64,000 nt of DNA from Isochrysis galbana (lineage: Eukaryota > Haptophyta > Isochrysidales > Isochrysidaceae). The notes beneath the pieces were generated by a model. That model was given only the letters and a program-made list of their open reading frames with translations. It had not been told where the DNA came from and did not search any database. This document shows, piece after piece, positions 1 to 11,015 of this stretch. The DNA lies in NCBI GenBank assembly GCA_018136815.1, contig CM030931.1, positions 436,511 to 500,510 of the forward strand. The letters run 5' to 3'. The first letter of the stretch is position 1. Each line of letters opens with the position of its first letter. The position numbers were made by a program, and so were the translations under genes.

Positions 1-1
1 A

Positions 2-954
2 CCCAGTCATCCACTCGGCTCGCGCGCCTGGTGGCGCGCGCACGCAGTCGAACTGCACGACAGCTGGAACCTCGTCTTCCTCGGCAGCCTCAACCTCGCT
101 CACCTGGTCTGGTGGGCAGGCCACAGCGTGTCGCACCGCGTCGTCGAGTGTCTCTTCTTCGCCGACTTCATCTACATCTGGGCCGACTTCGCATGGCTGC
201 TCGCGCTGCCAGAGTGCGTCAACCCGCGCGTCTGGCGCACGCTCGTCGCGCACCATGCCACCATTGTCTCCATGAGCTACCTTGGGTTCAACAATCCGGT
301 GAGCAGGCCGGATCGTGGCGGTTGGCGGGTTACGTTGCATGTGTGTTCATCGCCGCCTACGGCGGTTGGGTCCATGTCGCCCCGTGGCGTGTGGTGTGAC
401 GGTGGAGGATATGCGTCGTCACACCCAAGTGTTCACCCTTGTGTGTGTGGTCCGACAGTGGAGGACGTACTTAGTCATGCCCCAACGTTCTCCCCACTTG
501 GAGCGGCAGGTGCTGATGCGACACGCGGTCCGTTGTTGGGTCGTTGAGGTCGCCTCATGGAACCACATTGCGACGCGCAAGTTTAAGTCGCCTGTGTTCG
601 AGAAGGTGAACAAGCCGCTTTACATTGTCACCCGTCTAATAGGCTGGCCGGTCGCATACTTTGCTTACTTGCGCGACCGCAATTCACTCTCCGCGTCCGA
701 GGTACTGAGATGGGTGCGTGCCGCCCGGCCACTTTAAGCGGCCTGAGGGGGGCTTGATCGCACCCCACTGGGGTAGCTCCGACGACCGTCCCGTCCCATC
801 CACGCAGGTGCCGTCGCAGGTGCACATATTGCTCTCTTTCATGCAGCTTTTGCTGTATGGGTTGATGATTCATTGGGGATACAACCTGCTCTTGCGCAAG
901 CCAGACCCACCCAAGGGGAGGAAATCGAGCTTGGGAGCGCGCGCAGTGATGTAG
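2..954 (+). CDS. TLC-like multi-pass membrane protein, 3' part (5' end outside window)
   Basis: Three exons can be read, 2-298, 510-713 and 808-954 (or 820-954), with stop TAG at 952-954. Both introns have GT-AG ends (gtgagc and gtgcgt donors) and all junctions are phase 0. The product is rich in aromatic and hydrophobic stretches. Exon 1 has a His-Ser-Val-Ser-His stretch and ends in AHHATIVSMSYLGF. Exon 2 carries EVASWNHIATRKF. Exon 3 encodes a last membrane helix (VHILLSFMQLLLYGLMIHWG) and a short basic tail. A His-His pair in one helix followed by a Glu/Asn/His-bearing helix is typical of TRAM-LAG1-CLN8 (TLC) proteins, which are ER or Golgi lipid-related membrane proteins. The family call is an inference from this pattern. 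The real start lies left of the window, so the substrate cannot be guessed. Confidence 0.55.
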
Positions 955-1769
955 GTGCGGCAGTGAGCACAGGTCTTGTGCATACCCAGGCGGACGAGGA
1001 TCCCCAGCATGTCTCAGTTTCGGATCGGTTAAGCGAGACGATTCGCTCTATCTTTGCGCCAGCGACTTTGACCCTCAAGACCAAGAAGGGTGAGTAGAAG
1101 AGCACAACGCGGAGCCGGCACAGGGGCCGCTAGACCATAGCGATGAGGCTGGACAGACGCGCGATGTAGTCGCCGCCGGCTACTATGTGTGTGCATGCGA
1201 GTACGTATCACTCAAGGCTAAATTGAGGCCAAGGTTGGGGGCTGGGAGTTATCTCTGTGGGGGACATCAGCGGTCGACCATGAGCTTCTCTACTTGTTCT
1301 CTACCCCCAGGGAATTTCCCGCACGTGATTTGCGTTTGATTCGCTCTCTGGGGACGGACTGAATCCGTCGCAGGCGTGCACACGGGTGATAGATGACTGG
1401 ATGGCCCGAATCAATCCCATGTGCGTGCATGTTATGTGTCTCGCTTGTTGGTTGTTAGACCAGTCAGACACGACGGCTAAAATAACGAAAGGCCGATCGC
1501 GGATGCGACAGTACACTAATAGAGTACCGTGTTGCGTTGAGGTTGAGGCGTTGGCGTTGAGAGTGTTGAGAGTTGAGAGAATCGGGGGCGGTCAGCGGTC
1601 AGGGTGGCTTCGCCTTTGGTCGCCTTTGGCGATGGCGATGGGGAAGCGTCGAAGTTTTAGTACTGAGGGACCGTATCCCTTCGTCACCAACGGAGCAACG
1701 GAGCGCCTTACCCCGAGATGGAGTTATCCGCCGTTGTTGACGCATGGCTCGTCCGGTGCGGATGCTACT
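955..1769. other. Gene-free spacer
   Basis: No ORF with recognisable protein character and no RNA gene seen. A second open frame overlaps the last exon of the upstream gene (873-1097), but it lacks the membrane-helix character of the chosen frame, so I do not annotate it. Confidence 0.5.
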
Positions 1770-2768
1770 TATCTCTTAAGAGGCGGCTGGAAGCACCTGC
1801 AAAGGTGCTTCGAGACCCTTTTTTATTCCTAGCATATTGGCGGCCCCTTGGAGCCTAGAGAACACTAAAATTGAGCTGGAGCCTTGCCATCAATATGGAG
1901 GACTAGTCTTATGCATAAGATGGAGTCGCATCGCCCGAAATTTGCTCCCATGACCTGATCGGTGGCGATGCTGCCGACGAGCCGGCGTCGCACGTCGTTC
2001 ACAACGCATGCTGCAGGAGATCGAGTCAGAGTTCACAACTCTCATCAAGATTATACGTGTCGGGGGCATTTATTGATGCTGAGTAATCTAAGCCTTACAA
2101 ATCATACACAAGATGAACTGCTCACAAACCCTTTGGACCAGAATATTTCATGGGCAAAGCGTTCCCCTTTGAGACAGACCACATACAAGCGAGCGGAGAC
2201 GAGCACACAACACACAAAAGCATTCAGACTGCACGTGCGCGCATTGCAGTGGACTGCCTGCGCGTCGCCGTGGCCAGCGCGCAGGCAGCCCATATGTGTC
2301 TAGCCATAACACTCCCTGATCGGGCGCGCAGACACAGACAGCCTGCCGTAAAATTGCTGGCTCGTGCTCGTGCGCTGCGCCATTGCCGCTGCAGCAGCTA
2401 GCCGCCAACACCAGCAGCCACTCGCCCGCCACTGTGGCGATCGGAACGTGCCGACCCACAAACAAAGGCAACCAGGCTTGTCAGTCCCCCTTCCCACCGC
2501 CTAGATGTTCGCCCATCTGCTCGTGAAAGGTGAAGCACCTTTCGCGGAGCGCGCATGCAGCGCCGCCCAGGTGACACAAATGGTGACCTAGCTCGCGCTG
2601 CGCGTCGAGCTGGGGGCTAGGGCCAAGATATGATGGGTGAGGGGTATGGAGACGCCCTCCCATGCCGCTACAGCCGCCAACGAGGTGGTCTGAGAGGCAT
2701 GGGAGGGCACGGCGCGGCGCGGCAACGGCGTGCAGCACCTCCGAAGGTGCTTCGCCTCTTAAGAGATA
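1770..2768. mobile_element. ~1 kb non-autonomous element with terminal inverted repeats
   Basis: The left end reads TATCTCTTAAGAGGCG at 1770-1785, then GAAGCACCT and AGGTGCTTCG (1790-1812). The right end is the inverse: AGGTGCTTC at 2745-2753 and CGCCTCTTAAGAGATA at 2753-2768. The matching ends span about 35-40 bp. Each terminus also holds its own small palindromes (CTCTTAAGAG; AAGCACCT...AGGTGCTT). No transposase ORF lies inside. This is what a MITE-like DNA transposon derivative looks like. I could not find a clean target-site duplication: GCTA lies near both ends but not flush. Confidence 0.55.
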
Positions 2769-2860
2769 GCTAAAAAGATGTCCTACGACGATATAAGTTC
2801 TAACGGCTATTCAGCTTGTTCCGGGCAAAGCAGAGCTCGCTCGCACTCGCGCCGGACCCC

Positions 2861-3040
2861 CTGCCCACCCCCTCCCTCCCTCCCTCCCTCCCTCCCATTC
2901 TGCCTCTCGCTCTCTGTCGCCCGGTCTCACCCTTGCCCTCCGCCCTCCCCCCCACCCTCCGCCCCCTCCTTCCCCATCCCTCTCTCCCCACCAATCACCC
3001 GCTCGCCACCTCATTCTCTCACGCTCACCAAGTCCCCCTC
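2861..3040 (+). promoter_or_regulatory. Pyrimidine-rich promoter/5' leader of the glycosyltransferase-like gene
   Basis: About 180 bases of nearly uninterrupted C/T directly precede the ATG at 3041. The same arrangement is seen before most other genes in the window. Whether it is core promoter, transcribed leader or both cannot be told from sequence. Confidence 0.4.
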
Positions 3041-4738
3041 ATGGCATCTCGCAGCCGCGGCGGCTCCTCATCGCCGCCGCGAGCCCTACGTCAGGCAGCG
3101 CTGATCGCCGGCTGCGGTCTAGGCTTTGTAAGCCTGTTGCGTCTCACGTGGCCCTCCGGTGACCACCTTGAACTGCACCAGAGTGGTGGGGGCGGCCGCT
3201 TTGCGGTGGAGGGGCACGCAGCACTCTCAGTGGATGAGCGGCGTGTCGCGGACGGCAGTAAAGCGGGTGTGGCCCCCGCCGGTGGCCGCTTAGCACGCGT
3301 CGGGCTCATTATGCTCATAGTCAACCGCTTTCCCAAGTGGTGGCCCTTTTTGGTCGCCACATACAAGCGAAACGCGCCGCAGTACACGCTTCTTGCAGTT
3401 CACACGGCAGGGAGGTATGAGGCACCGCCTGCGGTCACCGTTGACGACGCGCATATACGATACGTACACATTCCGCCGGAGGAGCTGCGCAGCCGCTTTG
3501 TCGCTAGGCTGGGTGCTTCACAGTCGCAGGCCACCGCTAAGCTGGCCACACTCAAAGGGCTGAGCGACCTCAAGCCGTTCTATGGGTGCTTATTCGAGCA
3601 GGAGATTGCGGAGTACACTCATTGGGGTTGGGTCGACTGGGATATACTGCTAGGCGACATGGCTTCAATCGTTCCTGAGAGCTTGCTGTGGGAGACAGAC
3701 GCGGTCACCTTCCCGGGCGCGACGCTTGGCTTTGCGTGGGCGGGCCAGCTGACCATTTTTCAGAACCGAGGAGAGACACGGGAACTCTACACCGTCACCC
3801 CTGACTTTCTAAGTCTCGGCTTTAAGAGTACCGGTGAGTCGACAGCCCCCCCCCCCCCCCCCGCCTCCACTTTCCCCATGCAATTCGTAAGGTGGGGTAC
3901 GAGAGTGCATCATACGCTGCCCATGGGCTCAGGGTGCACATCGTTCCTATCACGCTATTCCCTCGGGTTGTGCCTGTGGTAACAAGGCACACAGTAGTGC
4001 GGAGAGTTCGCCTTCTAGCAAAGCAGCACGTTGCGAGCCCTTGGCTCGTTCCAAGCACCCTTCTGTGTACTCACAGGCGATGGCCAATCTGGATGGGAGG
4101 AGCGCGTCTTTCTTCGTGATGTGCTTCGTGCAAAGCCTCAATTCTCCATCAACTTTCACATGGCGGCACAGATCGACTACAAGGCGCAGTGGCTCACATG
4201 GGTTCCGGTCGACCATTATTGGCACGAGGGACGCATCTTCCGCTGCTCCTCGTCCCCCTTTTCGAAATCTGGGAGACCGCCCTTGTTGTTGACCAACGTC
4301 TCGCGCTGGCTGCGTCAGGTTGAGCAGATACAGAGTGACCCTCGAGGCTTCTACAACTCGAAGGATCGCGTCTGCCTAAGGTGGGACCTGACCTCGTCGC
4401 CGTGGATGTGTTGCCCGCACTCACTCGGTGTGAGCTACTTGTGGAGCGACAGACGACTTCGTGGCCGGGTAACACCCTACCCCGAGCATGACACGACAAT
4501 GCGCGAAGCGCTTGCAGCCAAGGCCAGGAAGGCACATTCACGCGTACGCGTTGAGAGCATGCCTTACGGCAAGTGCCAGGAGGGTGCCTTCTTTCATGCA
4601 GGTCTCACGCCGAGTGAGCGAGCACCTGCATGTGCCGGGGGAACATGGGCTTTGCTCGACGACATCGGTAGATTTAGCGGTGATTTGAAAGTGCTCGATG
4701 CAGGGAGCTGCACTAGCAGCGGTGGGATACCTACTTAG
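3041..4738 (+). CDS. Type II membrane glycosyltransferase-like protein
   Basis: Two exons, 3041-3833 and 4077-4738, give 484 residues. The donor is GTGAGT and the acceptor CTCACAG, and the phase-1 junction is kept. The start was chosen at the ATG right after the pyrimidine tract. Residues ~16-34 form one hydrophobic segment after a basic Arg/Ser N-terminus, as in Golgi type II anchors. The body carries NRFPKWWPFLVATYKRNAP (~90-110), KPFYGCLFEQEIAEYTHWGW and then DWDILLGD near residue 199, a DxD motif of the kind that binds metal and nucleotide sugar in GT-A folds. Exon 2 contains several Cys and Trp residues and a conserved-looking VDHYWHEG. It resembles the uncharacterised DUF6625-type glycosyltransferase-like proteins of algae; that assignment is from memory and not tested. 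The intron holds a run of more than ten C residues near its 5' end. Confidence 0.6.
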
Positions 4739-5295
4739 CCGTGCGATGGCCTAGCTAGTGATACTTGCGGCGCTCGCGTGTATGTCTATGGTGATCAAGA
4801 TTGAAAAAAAAGGTCCAATGAACCGCTACTTGCACGGCGTGTCTCATCTGCTCGTATGTGGTGGGGACGATTCGACTCCGGGAGTTCCGTTCTCTCTCGC
4901 CGTTCGTTCGCTACCTCCTTCGTCGCTCTCGTCGTCCTCGAATCATTCGTTCAATGCTCTCGCTTACGAGCGCTCAACGCTAATTCTTACCTTGAGCTCC
5001 GTCGCTGCCGATCCGTTTGCTGTTGCCAGTCAAATTTTGGATGGACTGGCCGATTCGTTCCCTCGAAACTCGCCGTTAAGCTGCCTTGGCCGTGCCAGCG
5101 AGAAAGTCGAGTTCCGTCAAAAGAGGGCCAGGTGATATTTTGTTTTCTCTTAGACTGTTGGCGTAACGTTACACGCTAATCCTCCATCTATAGCTATAAA
5201 AAAACATCTGAAGATTCTGGGCTGCACACCTACTACTGACTGGGTATCCCCTCTCTACTTACACCGCCCTTAAAACTATTGTTATAGTTTTAGCG
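4739..5295. other. Gene-free spacer with two dispersed-repeat fragments
   Basis: No gene seen. Positions 5092-5135 are the reverse complement of a 35-bp repeat end also found at 21969-22003 (ATCACCTGGCCCTCTTTTGA then CGGAACGCGACTTT, here with one change). Positions 5200-5240 (AAAAAAACATCTGAAGATTC onward) recur in inverse orientation near 62905-62955. The spacer therefore looks built from repeat ends. Confidence 0.55.
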
Positions 5296-6954
5296 ATGGA
5301 GCGCGCGCCGACCGCTCCCACCTCCCAGCCCTCTGCCGCCACGACGCCCCAACGGGGCCGACCCAAGCCACCGGAGCCCAAGCGCTCGCAACCCTCAGCC
5401 CCTCCCGATCAGGACGTCGAGATGGCGCCACCTCCCTCTCCTCCCAGGCAGCCTCACAGCCAGGGAACAGGCAGAGTCCTGTTTCCTTGTGCAGACCAGA
5501 GCCAGGGCAATGCCCTGCCACAGGCCTCCCTCGACACGCCACCCAACCAAGGACTCCCCATGGGGGCTGGCAGCACTGCTGCCACCCCCATGGTGGCAAC
5601 TCCTACCATCAGTGCACCCCTCGGGGGCGGGCACTTGACACAATAACAATCAGCAATCCTGGGGGCTTTTGCGCCCTCCAACCAACAACCAACACCTGCG
5701 CAAAAATCCTACGCGGAAGCCGCCCAGAAGGGACCCATGGGGAAGACTCCAATGCAGCAAGCTCAGAAGCAACCAGCCCCACAGCCACAGCAGCCATCGC
5801 GCAAGCGGGCCGACCCCCAATCAGACCCCAAGCCGATTGCAAACAACAACACACAACTTGCTCCCCCCCCTCTTGATGAGGAGGAAGAGCCGGAAGACAC
5901 CCCTTTTTTCATTCAGCTAGCTCAGCTAGCTGACGACAAGAAGGATATCAAAAGCGAAGATGTAGCTACCTTCATGAAATTCCTCCTCTCTAGGCTGGAA
6001 GGCCTAGACGCAACTCCGGATGGTATGGACAAGGGCCGTAAAGGCCCTTGGATCTTCTACGTCGATGAGGACGCACACGATCAATTCAAGGCCGCATATG
6101 GAGACAAAGTTAATACGGCACTCTCTGGAGTCCCGCACGAGTTTGGAATCACCTACGGCGCGTTAGCCGACTCGGCCCCTCGCAAGTCGAGCGCCATCCG
6201 GTCCTCTCTCAAAGAGGTGGCGACCTACATCGTATTCCGCATCTTTGACCCGATCAAGGCGTACAAAACCAAGACTAGGCATCTGGCTAACTCGCTCGAG
6301 CGCGAGGGTTTCCACGTGCTAAGGGGCAACCAACAGCGAGCCAAAACTTCACTGGAAGGAATCACGAAGGTCGAATCCGGCAAGCGCCCAATCTGGCATT
6401 TCTATGTTTACACAGACACGTCTGCCTTGGGGCACCGTTTCCCTCGAAACTTCCATGTGACTCTCGATGACGGAGAAAAATTCAACCTGGACTATGCGGT
6501 CCGATCATCAGTGGAATGCGTGACTCCTGAGGCGGAGTTAGCCATCCATGGAGCCCCTGGGGGTTGCAAAGGATACGACAAGCCGTGGGCAATCTCATTT
6601 CTGCGCAAGAATCAAGTTAGCTTTCGCCAGTGTACGTGCGAACAAGATAAGGCGAAAGCAGAGCAACGTAAGCGTCAAAGGGACGCTAGCAACGCCATGG
6701 ACTACAGGGCCATCATGGGTCTTGGAGCGGCGGCGCCATGCCGCCGATTCATGGCGGGTGAATGCAAGAACAACCGCATGAAAGGACGCCAAATCGTCCA
6801 ATGCTCCTCAAGCCACGACATCCCCGGATGTTGGGTAAAAGATCCCGTCACGGGCAAACAAACTTGTATGGTCAAATGCAATCTGAAACCTAATAAGGCT
6901 TATCCAGGGTACTGCGTGAACGGAGTTAGTTGCCTCTACCGTCATGGTGAATAG
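5296..6954 (+). pseudogene. LINE ORF1 protein with one internal stop
   Basis: The frame is open from ATG 5296 to TAG 6952-6954 except for a single TAA at 5644-5646, which sits in a CAA-rich context and could be one C-to-T change. After the stop the frame continues as PTPAQKSYAEAAQKGPMGK; the SYAEAA motif is common near the N-terminus of LINE ORF1 proteins. The N-terminal third is Pro/Gln-rich. The middle (~6200-6560) is a compact alpha/beta-looking segment with AIHGAPGGCKGYDKPWA. The C-terminus is Cys/His-rich: CRRFMAGECKN, then spaced Cys and His, ending SCLYRHGE, which suggests CCCH-like zinc knuckles for RNA binding. If the stop is real, a 405-residue product could start at ATG 5737. Confidence 0.7.
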
Positions 6955-8014
6955 TAACGATCTAAAGATTGCGACATACAATATGAACGGAGCTAAACAT
7001 AAACTAGCGTCTACGCTAGCCCAAGCGAAATTTGGAGGGATACATGTTCTTTACGCGCAAGAACTACACCATTACAGCGATGGGTGGCACCTTAGGGTGC
7101 AAGGTTTGGCCCGGTCCCTGGGTTGGGACTGGTTTCAATCTCCCGCGACTAGGGGCGACCCTGGGAGCGGAGTGGCGATAGCCATCAGAAAGGACAGAGG
7201 CGACGTAGTAGTAGAATCTTGGTCGGTAGTTATCCCGGGGAGGATGATAATAGTTAAAGCTAAAATGGGACATGAAACGATAACTTTCTCTTCTGTATAC
7301 CTTAATGCGCAACCTACTAAACGCAGGGACGAAATAAAAATATTGCACGCGGCGGCGGACATACTTCCGCACACTATACTAGCGGGCGATTTTAATTGCG
7401 TGGAAAACGTCACTAGAGATACTAGGTCGAACCCGGGGGCGGCCCCTTACACGAATTCGGGAGGCAGAGCCCTAGCGCGGGCGATAGCAGCACGAGGACT
7501 TACTGACGTCCAGACATTGGTTGACCCCGGCCTTAGAGATCAATACACGAGGTGCGGTCATCAGACCTTCACTAGAATAGACCGTATATACGCCGCGGAA
7601 TACTACTCCACGTGGAAGTGGCACAAGGCGTATATAGATTTAAGACTTTTCACGGGCATGGCGGCATCAGACCACCACCCGGTGGTGGCAACCTTTACGA
7701 TTGCCCCTCCCAGACGGGCGACTGAGATTGAGGCCAAGATACCGCAGGAGGTGCTAGACGACCCGGAGGCACGCGAGATAATAAACCTCCTCTGGAGGAG
7801 CCTGTACCCGTCCCCCCCGGGAGAGGACGCTAGAGATAAGATCAGGGTGTGGACGGAAACCAAAAGGAAAGTGTCCTCGATTCTACTCGCTAAGGCGGTG
7901 GAACTTCGTAGACGAAGATCGTACGCCCAAGCGGAGATAGACGCTGAAGTCGTGCGCGCGCTGCTTCTGCTTCGACCAGGGGCTGAAGGGCTGAAAAAAA
8001 TTCTTGATTCTTGA
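6944..8014 (+). pseudogene. LINE ORF2, endonuclease domain only
   Basis: The 356-residue frame matches the exonuclease-endonuclease-phosphatase fold of LINE ORF2. Visible motifs in order are ATYNMNGAKH (~10-20), YAQELHHYSDGW (~35-45), the GVAIAI strand, SVYLNAQ, LAGDFNCVENV (~145, catalytic Asp/Asn), RIDRIYA and SDHHPVV (~240, catalytic Asp-His). All key residues of an active nuclease are present. After residue ~250 the sequence becomes a charged linker (KIPQEVLDDPEAREIINLLW) and stops before any reverse-transcriptase motif. The protein can nick DNA in principle, but the element cannot copy itself. Confidence 0.85.
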
Positions 8015-8394
8015 GAAGGTTCAGGCTACTATACTGCTAGCTACGGGGGTCCCATCGCACTCACGGTGCTTCTTCTCGTCATCGCCTAAACCCAACTCTC
8101 TCACCCCCTTACCCGCTAACCCCCCCCCCCCCCTCCCCCCTCAAGCAAGGGGCATCGACTCCAACCGGATTAGGGAGCTAGTTAGGGAGCGGGCGGACGG
8201 CGACGAGCTTGTGAGCAAGCTGCTCGCCGCGGCTTTCGAGGCGATGGTGCCGGCGACGCAAAACCACGCGGCCGCGCGCGCGGGCGGGCCCGAGCCCGAG
8301 CGGCCTGAGCGAGCACAAAATCAGCTGATATCAGTGGCGGCTTGTATATTTGCTGCAGATCTATATACGACAAGCAACGTCCTATATGGAGGAT

Positions 8395-8485
8395 GATATG
8401 AGCGTCAAGCGGCTCAGGTGACAGTGCGGGGCCCATACGCAGGATAGGATACCTGTTCGATTCCCGTCCGACTTCAACGATGATC
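8395..8485 (+). repeat. tRNA-like sequence, probable SINE head
   Basis: GCGGCTCAGGTGACAGTGC (near 8410) resembles a tRNA D-arm/A box, and TGTTCGATTCCC (near 8452) resembles a B box, at about the right spacing for a pol III promoter. The acceptor and T stems do not pair well, so I read this as a degenerate tRNA-derived SINE and not a working tRNA. Confidence 0.4.
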
Positions 8486-8904
8486 AATTTTTCTGCACTT
8501 TTTTTTGGGATGTAGAAAGTAAAGGGGACTGCGTGTTTTGTTTTCTCCCCGCTCCAAGCTGCGGACAACTGACAACTCATATCAGTTATGAGCTCGAGGT
8601 GAGCTAATACTGATGTAAAAAACTGATACCAGTACTGATGCACCATCACTGACCAGAACCATAACGATAAGGATGTTCACATCCCGGGCCCGCCGAACAC
8701 ACACCACCTAACAACAACACCAACCCAAACACAACCGACACAACAGCTGGCAATGGCAAGAAGCAAGAAGCCAGACACCAGACACGATTGAACGCCGTTG
8801 AACGCGCGCGTGGCAGCCGATCGATAGCCCGATGCCGATGGCGCAGGAGGAAGGAGTGATTTGACCATCGGGGATTGGCACAAGCCGCCTGCCTCTAGCT
8901 CTAG

Positions 8905-8975
8905 AAGCCCCTAAGTAGAGCACGAGGGGACGGGCCGCAAGGCGAGCGGGATGAGTGGTAAGGAAAGCGGGCGTG
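8905..8975 (+). repeat. Dispersed repeat, copy 1 (copy 2 inverse at ~20885-20955)
   Basis: CCCCTAAGTAGAGCACGAGG then GGA..GCCGCAAGGCG..., continuing with a Gly/Ala-rich purine stretch, occurs here and as its reverse complement near 20885-20955. Neither copy has an ORF. Confidence 0.6.
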
Positions 8976-9379
8976 GCGGCATGGTAGAAGTGCGCAAGGC
9001 CAAGGCCGGGCACGCGGCGAAACTTGTAAGAGATTTGTTTAGAGAGGCCCCTATTTGACCGGCCTCATAATAAAAGTGGCGTTATCGTATTCGTAAAAAT
9101 TTAAGACACACGCGATCCGCAACTTGAAGTTGCAACTTGCAACGGCCGTCTCGACCCTTCGGCAAGTACCACGAATGCGAGCAGCATGCGCGCCGGGAAT
9201 ACAATTCGTCTGAGACTGACGTCGCGTGCGTCAAGCGCGCACGGGCGTCTGGGCTGCCGCTCTGACGCCCAATCACGCAACAATGCCAGCTCCATAGTGG
9301 CGCGCACGCGGTACCCATCTCAGCCACACGTCGTCCCTTGCGGTTGGAACGACGAAGGCTCCCATCCCAGCAAGTGCAT

Positions 9380-11015
9380 TTAGTACACCTCGACGTGCCA
9401 CTGGCCGTTCTTCTTCCACTCGCCGAGCTTGTCCTCCCAAACGAGGCCCTTCTCCTTGCAGACGCCCTCGAGCATCTCGGTGATGCCCGGCATCATGCCC
9501 TTGAGGCCGCAGAAATACATGTGCGCGCCGTTGTCCATGCGGTTGAAGACCTCGTCGGAGTACTCGGCGACCTTGTCCTGAATGTACATCTTGCCACCAT
9601 TCTTGTTGGTCTGCTCACGCGAGAGGGCGTAGTCGACGCGGAAGTTGTTGGGGTGCGACTTGAGGACCGACTGCCACTCGTCGTCGTAGAGGAGAGCGTC
9701 CGAGTTGGCGACGCCGAGGAAGAGCCAGGCGAGGCCCTTGTAGACCTCGCCGAAGGGGGTCTTCTCCACAAAGAGGCGGCGGATGAACGAGCGGTACGGG
9801 GCAATGCCAGTGCCGGTGGCGACCATGATGAGGTCGACGTTCGGGTTCTGCTCCGGGATGAGCATAACCTTGCCAGATGGGCCGGTCAGCTTCACCTCGT
9901 CACCCGGCTTCGCGTCGCAGAGGTAGTTGGAGCAGACGCCCTTCTTGGCCGGGTCCTCGGCCTTGAGCTCCGGGCACCAGTAGGTGGCGCGACGCACGCA
10001 GAGGGTGGTGGTGGTGCCGGTCATGTCGTCACCGTAGCGCGACGACGCGATCGAGTAGAGGCGGACGGAGTTGGGCTTGCCGTTCTTCGGGTTGATGCCC
10101 GGGGGAATAACACCGTAGGACTGGCCCTCCCAGTAGGGCATCTTGCCCTCATGCGACATGACAATGTTGCAGGTCTCGCCAGTCGCCTCCGGGCCGACGA
10201 TGCGCTTCACCGAGATGATCTTGCCGGTGAAGGGCGCCTTGTTCTTGTAGCTGTGGGCAGGAGGAGTCTCCGGGGTCAGCAACGTGCGAGTCAAGTGGGC
10301 ACAGGCGGGTGAAATGGATGTCCTTGAGGGAGCGCGCAGAAGTGTGGTTGGTCGAGGTACCACGGCCCTCAACGTAGTCTCGTCCGAACGGGCCCGTGGC
10401 GGGAGGGGGCGCCGCGCCGCGGTCTGCAGCCTTGCGCAGGAGGTCTCTGGCTAGCTGCGCACGTGTTGACCGGGATGTTGGACTGGTCCCAGTACGGCGA
10501 GGCCTCAAGGAAGTCCTGCTTGCCGGAGGCCGAGGCGGCCGGGGCCGGCGCATTCATCGCCGTGTTGTAGGCAGCCCTGGCCGACGAGCGATGGGGGGGG
10601 AGGAGAAGATGAGAAGGGTGGTGGGACAGAGCAAGGGCCAGCGGCGCAGAGCAGACCCTGTGCAAGGAGGCAGCGCGCTCGCAGAGGTTTGGATGGGCGC
10701 GGGCGAGCGTAGAAGGGGGTGGGGGTCGAGTTCCGGTGTCTCTCTCCCTCCGCGTACGCCCCGCTGCCCTCCGCCGCTCGCGCTCCCCCGCCCTTGCAGC
10801 CCCAACGAGGAAGCCCATCCCAGCCGTCGGATTCGGCCCCCGAGGGCTCGGCTCTCTCTCGCTTACTCAAAGGCGGTCTTGTCGATCGAGGTGGTGGAGA
10901 CGCAGTCCTCGAACCAGGGCTCGTCGGAGGCCATGCGCACGCCCATGCGAGACGGCGCCACACGCGCCATAGGGGCGTGGAGGCCCAGGCAGGCGACTGC
11001 GGCGGCGGTCAGCAT
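9380..11015 (-). CDS. petH: Plastid ferredoxin-NADP+ reductase
   Basis: Three exons on the minus strand, 11015-10867, 10576-10463 and 10250-9380, give 377 residues with both junctions in phase 2. FNR moves electrons from ferredoxin to NADP+ at the end of photosynthetic electron transport in the plastid stroma. Residues 1-28 ([15 protein letters not shown], then an Arg-rich stretch) look like a signal peptide plus transit peptide, as expected where the plastid has extra membranes. The mature part starts near ASDEPWFED. Family landmarks are [11 protein letters not shown], the FAD-binding [17 protein letters not shown], the Cys-bearing [11 protein letters not shown], the NADP-binding [10 protein letters not shown], and the C-terminal WHVEVY with the Tyr that stacks on the flavin. 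No key residue is missing. The gene is divergent from the LPA1-like gene across a shared 784-base spacer. Confidence 0.96.

Larger units (their letters stand above)
5296..8014 (+). mobile_element. LINE (non-LTR) retrotransposon, truncated before reverse transcriptase
   Basis: Two consecutive frames are visible: an ORF1 with a low-complexity N-terminus and Cys/His-rich end (5296-6954), and an ORF2 that begins with an apurinic-type endonuclease (6944-8014). ORF2 starts inside ORF1 and overlaps it by 11 bases (ATGGTGAATAG), a spacing seen in LINEs that translate ORF2 by reinitiation or frameshift. The reverse transcriptase expected after the endonuclease is missing. ORF2 stops at 8012-8014 and only a diverged ~250-base open stretch follows. 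LINE copies are usually shortened at the 5' end, so loss of the 3' half points to a later deletion. Confidence 0.8.
8015..9379. other. Gene-free spacer, retroelement remnants
   Basis: 8150-8330 stays open in one frame and reads like a charged linker (GIDSNRIRELVRERADGDEL), possibly leftover LINE ORF2 after a frameshift. 8395-8485 is tRNA-like. 8905-8975 is a dispersed repeat. No other gene is recognised up to the FNR stop codon. Confidence 0.5.

Noticed and set aside
1386..1832. 148-residue plus-strand frame
   Set aside because: No domain character, no leader tract, and it crosses the end of the inverted-repeat element.
8395..8485. Functional tRNA gene
   Set aside because: A- and B-box-like stretches are present, but acceptor and T stems do not pair and the anticodon loop lacks the usual U33. 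Kept only as SINE-like.
9338..10312. Plus-strand 324-residue frame opposite FNR
   Set aside because: Antisense shadow of a highly biased GC-rich coding exon; no domain character.
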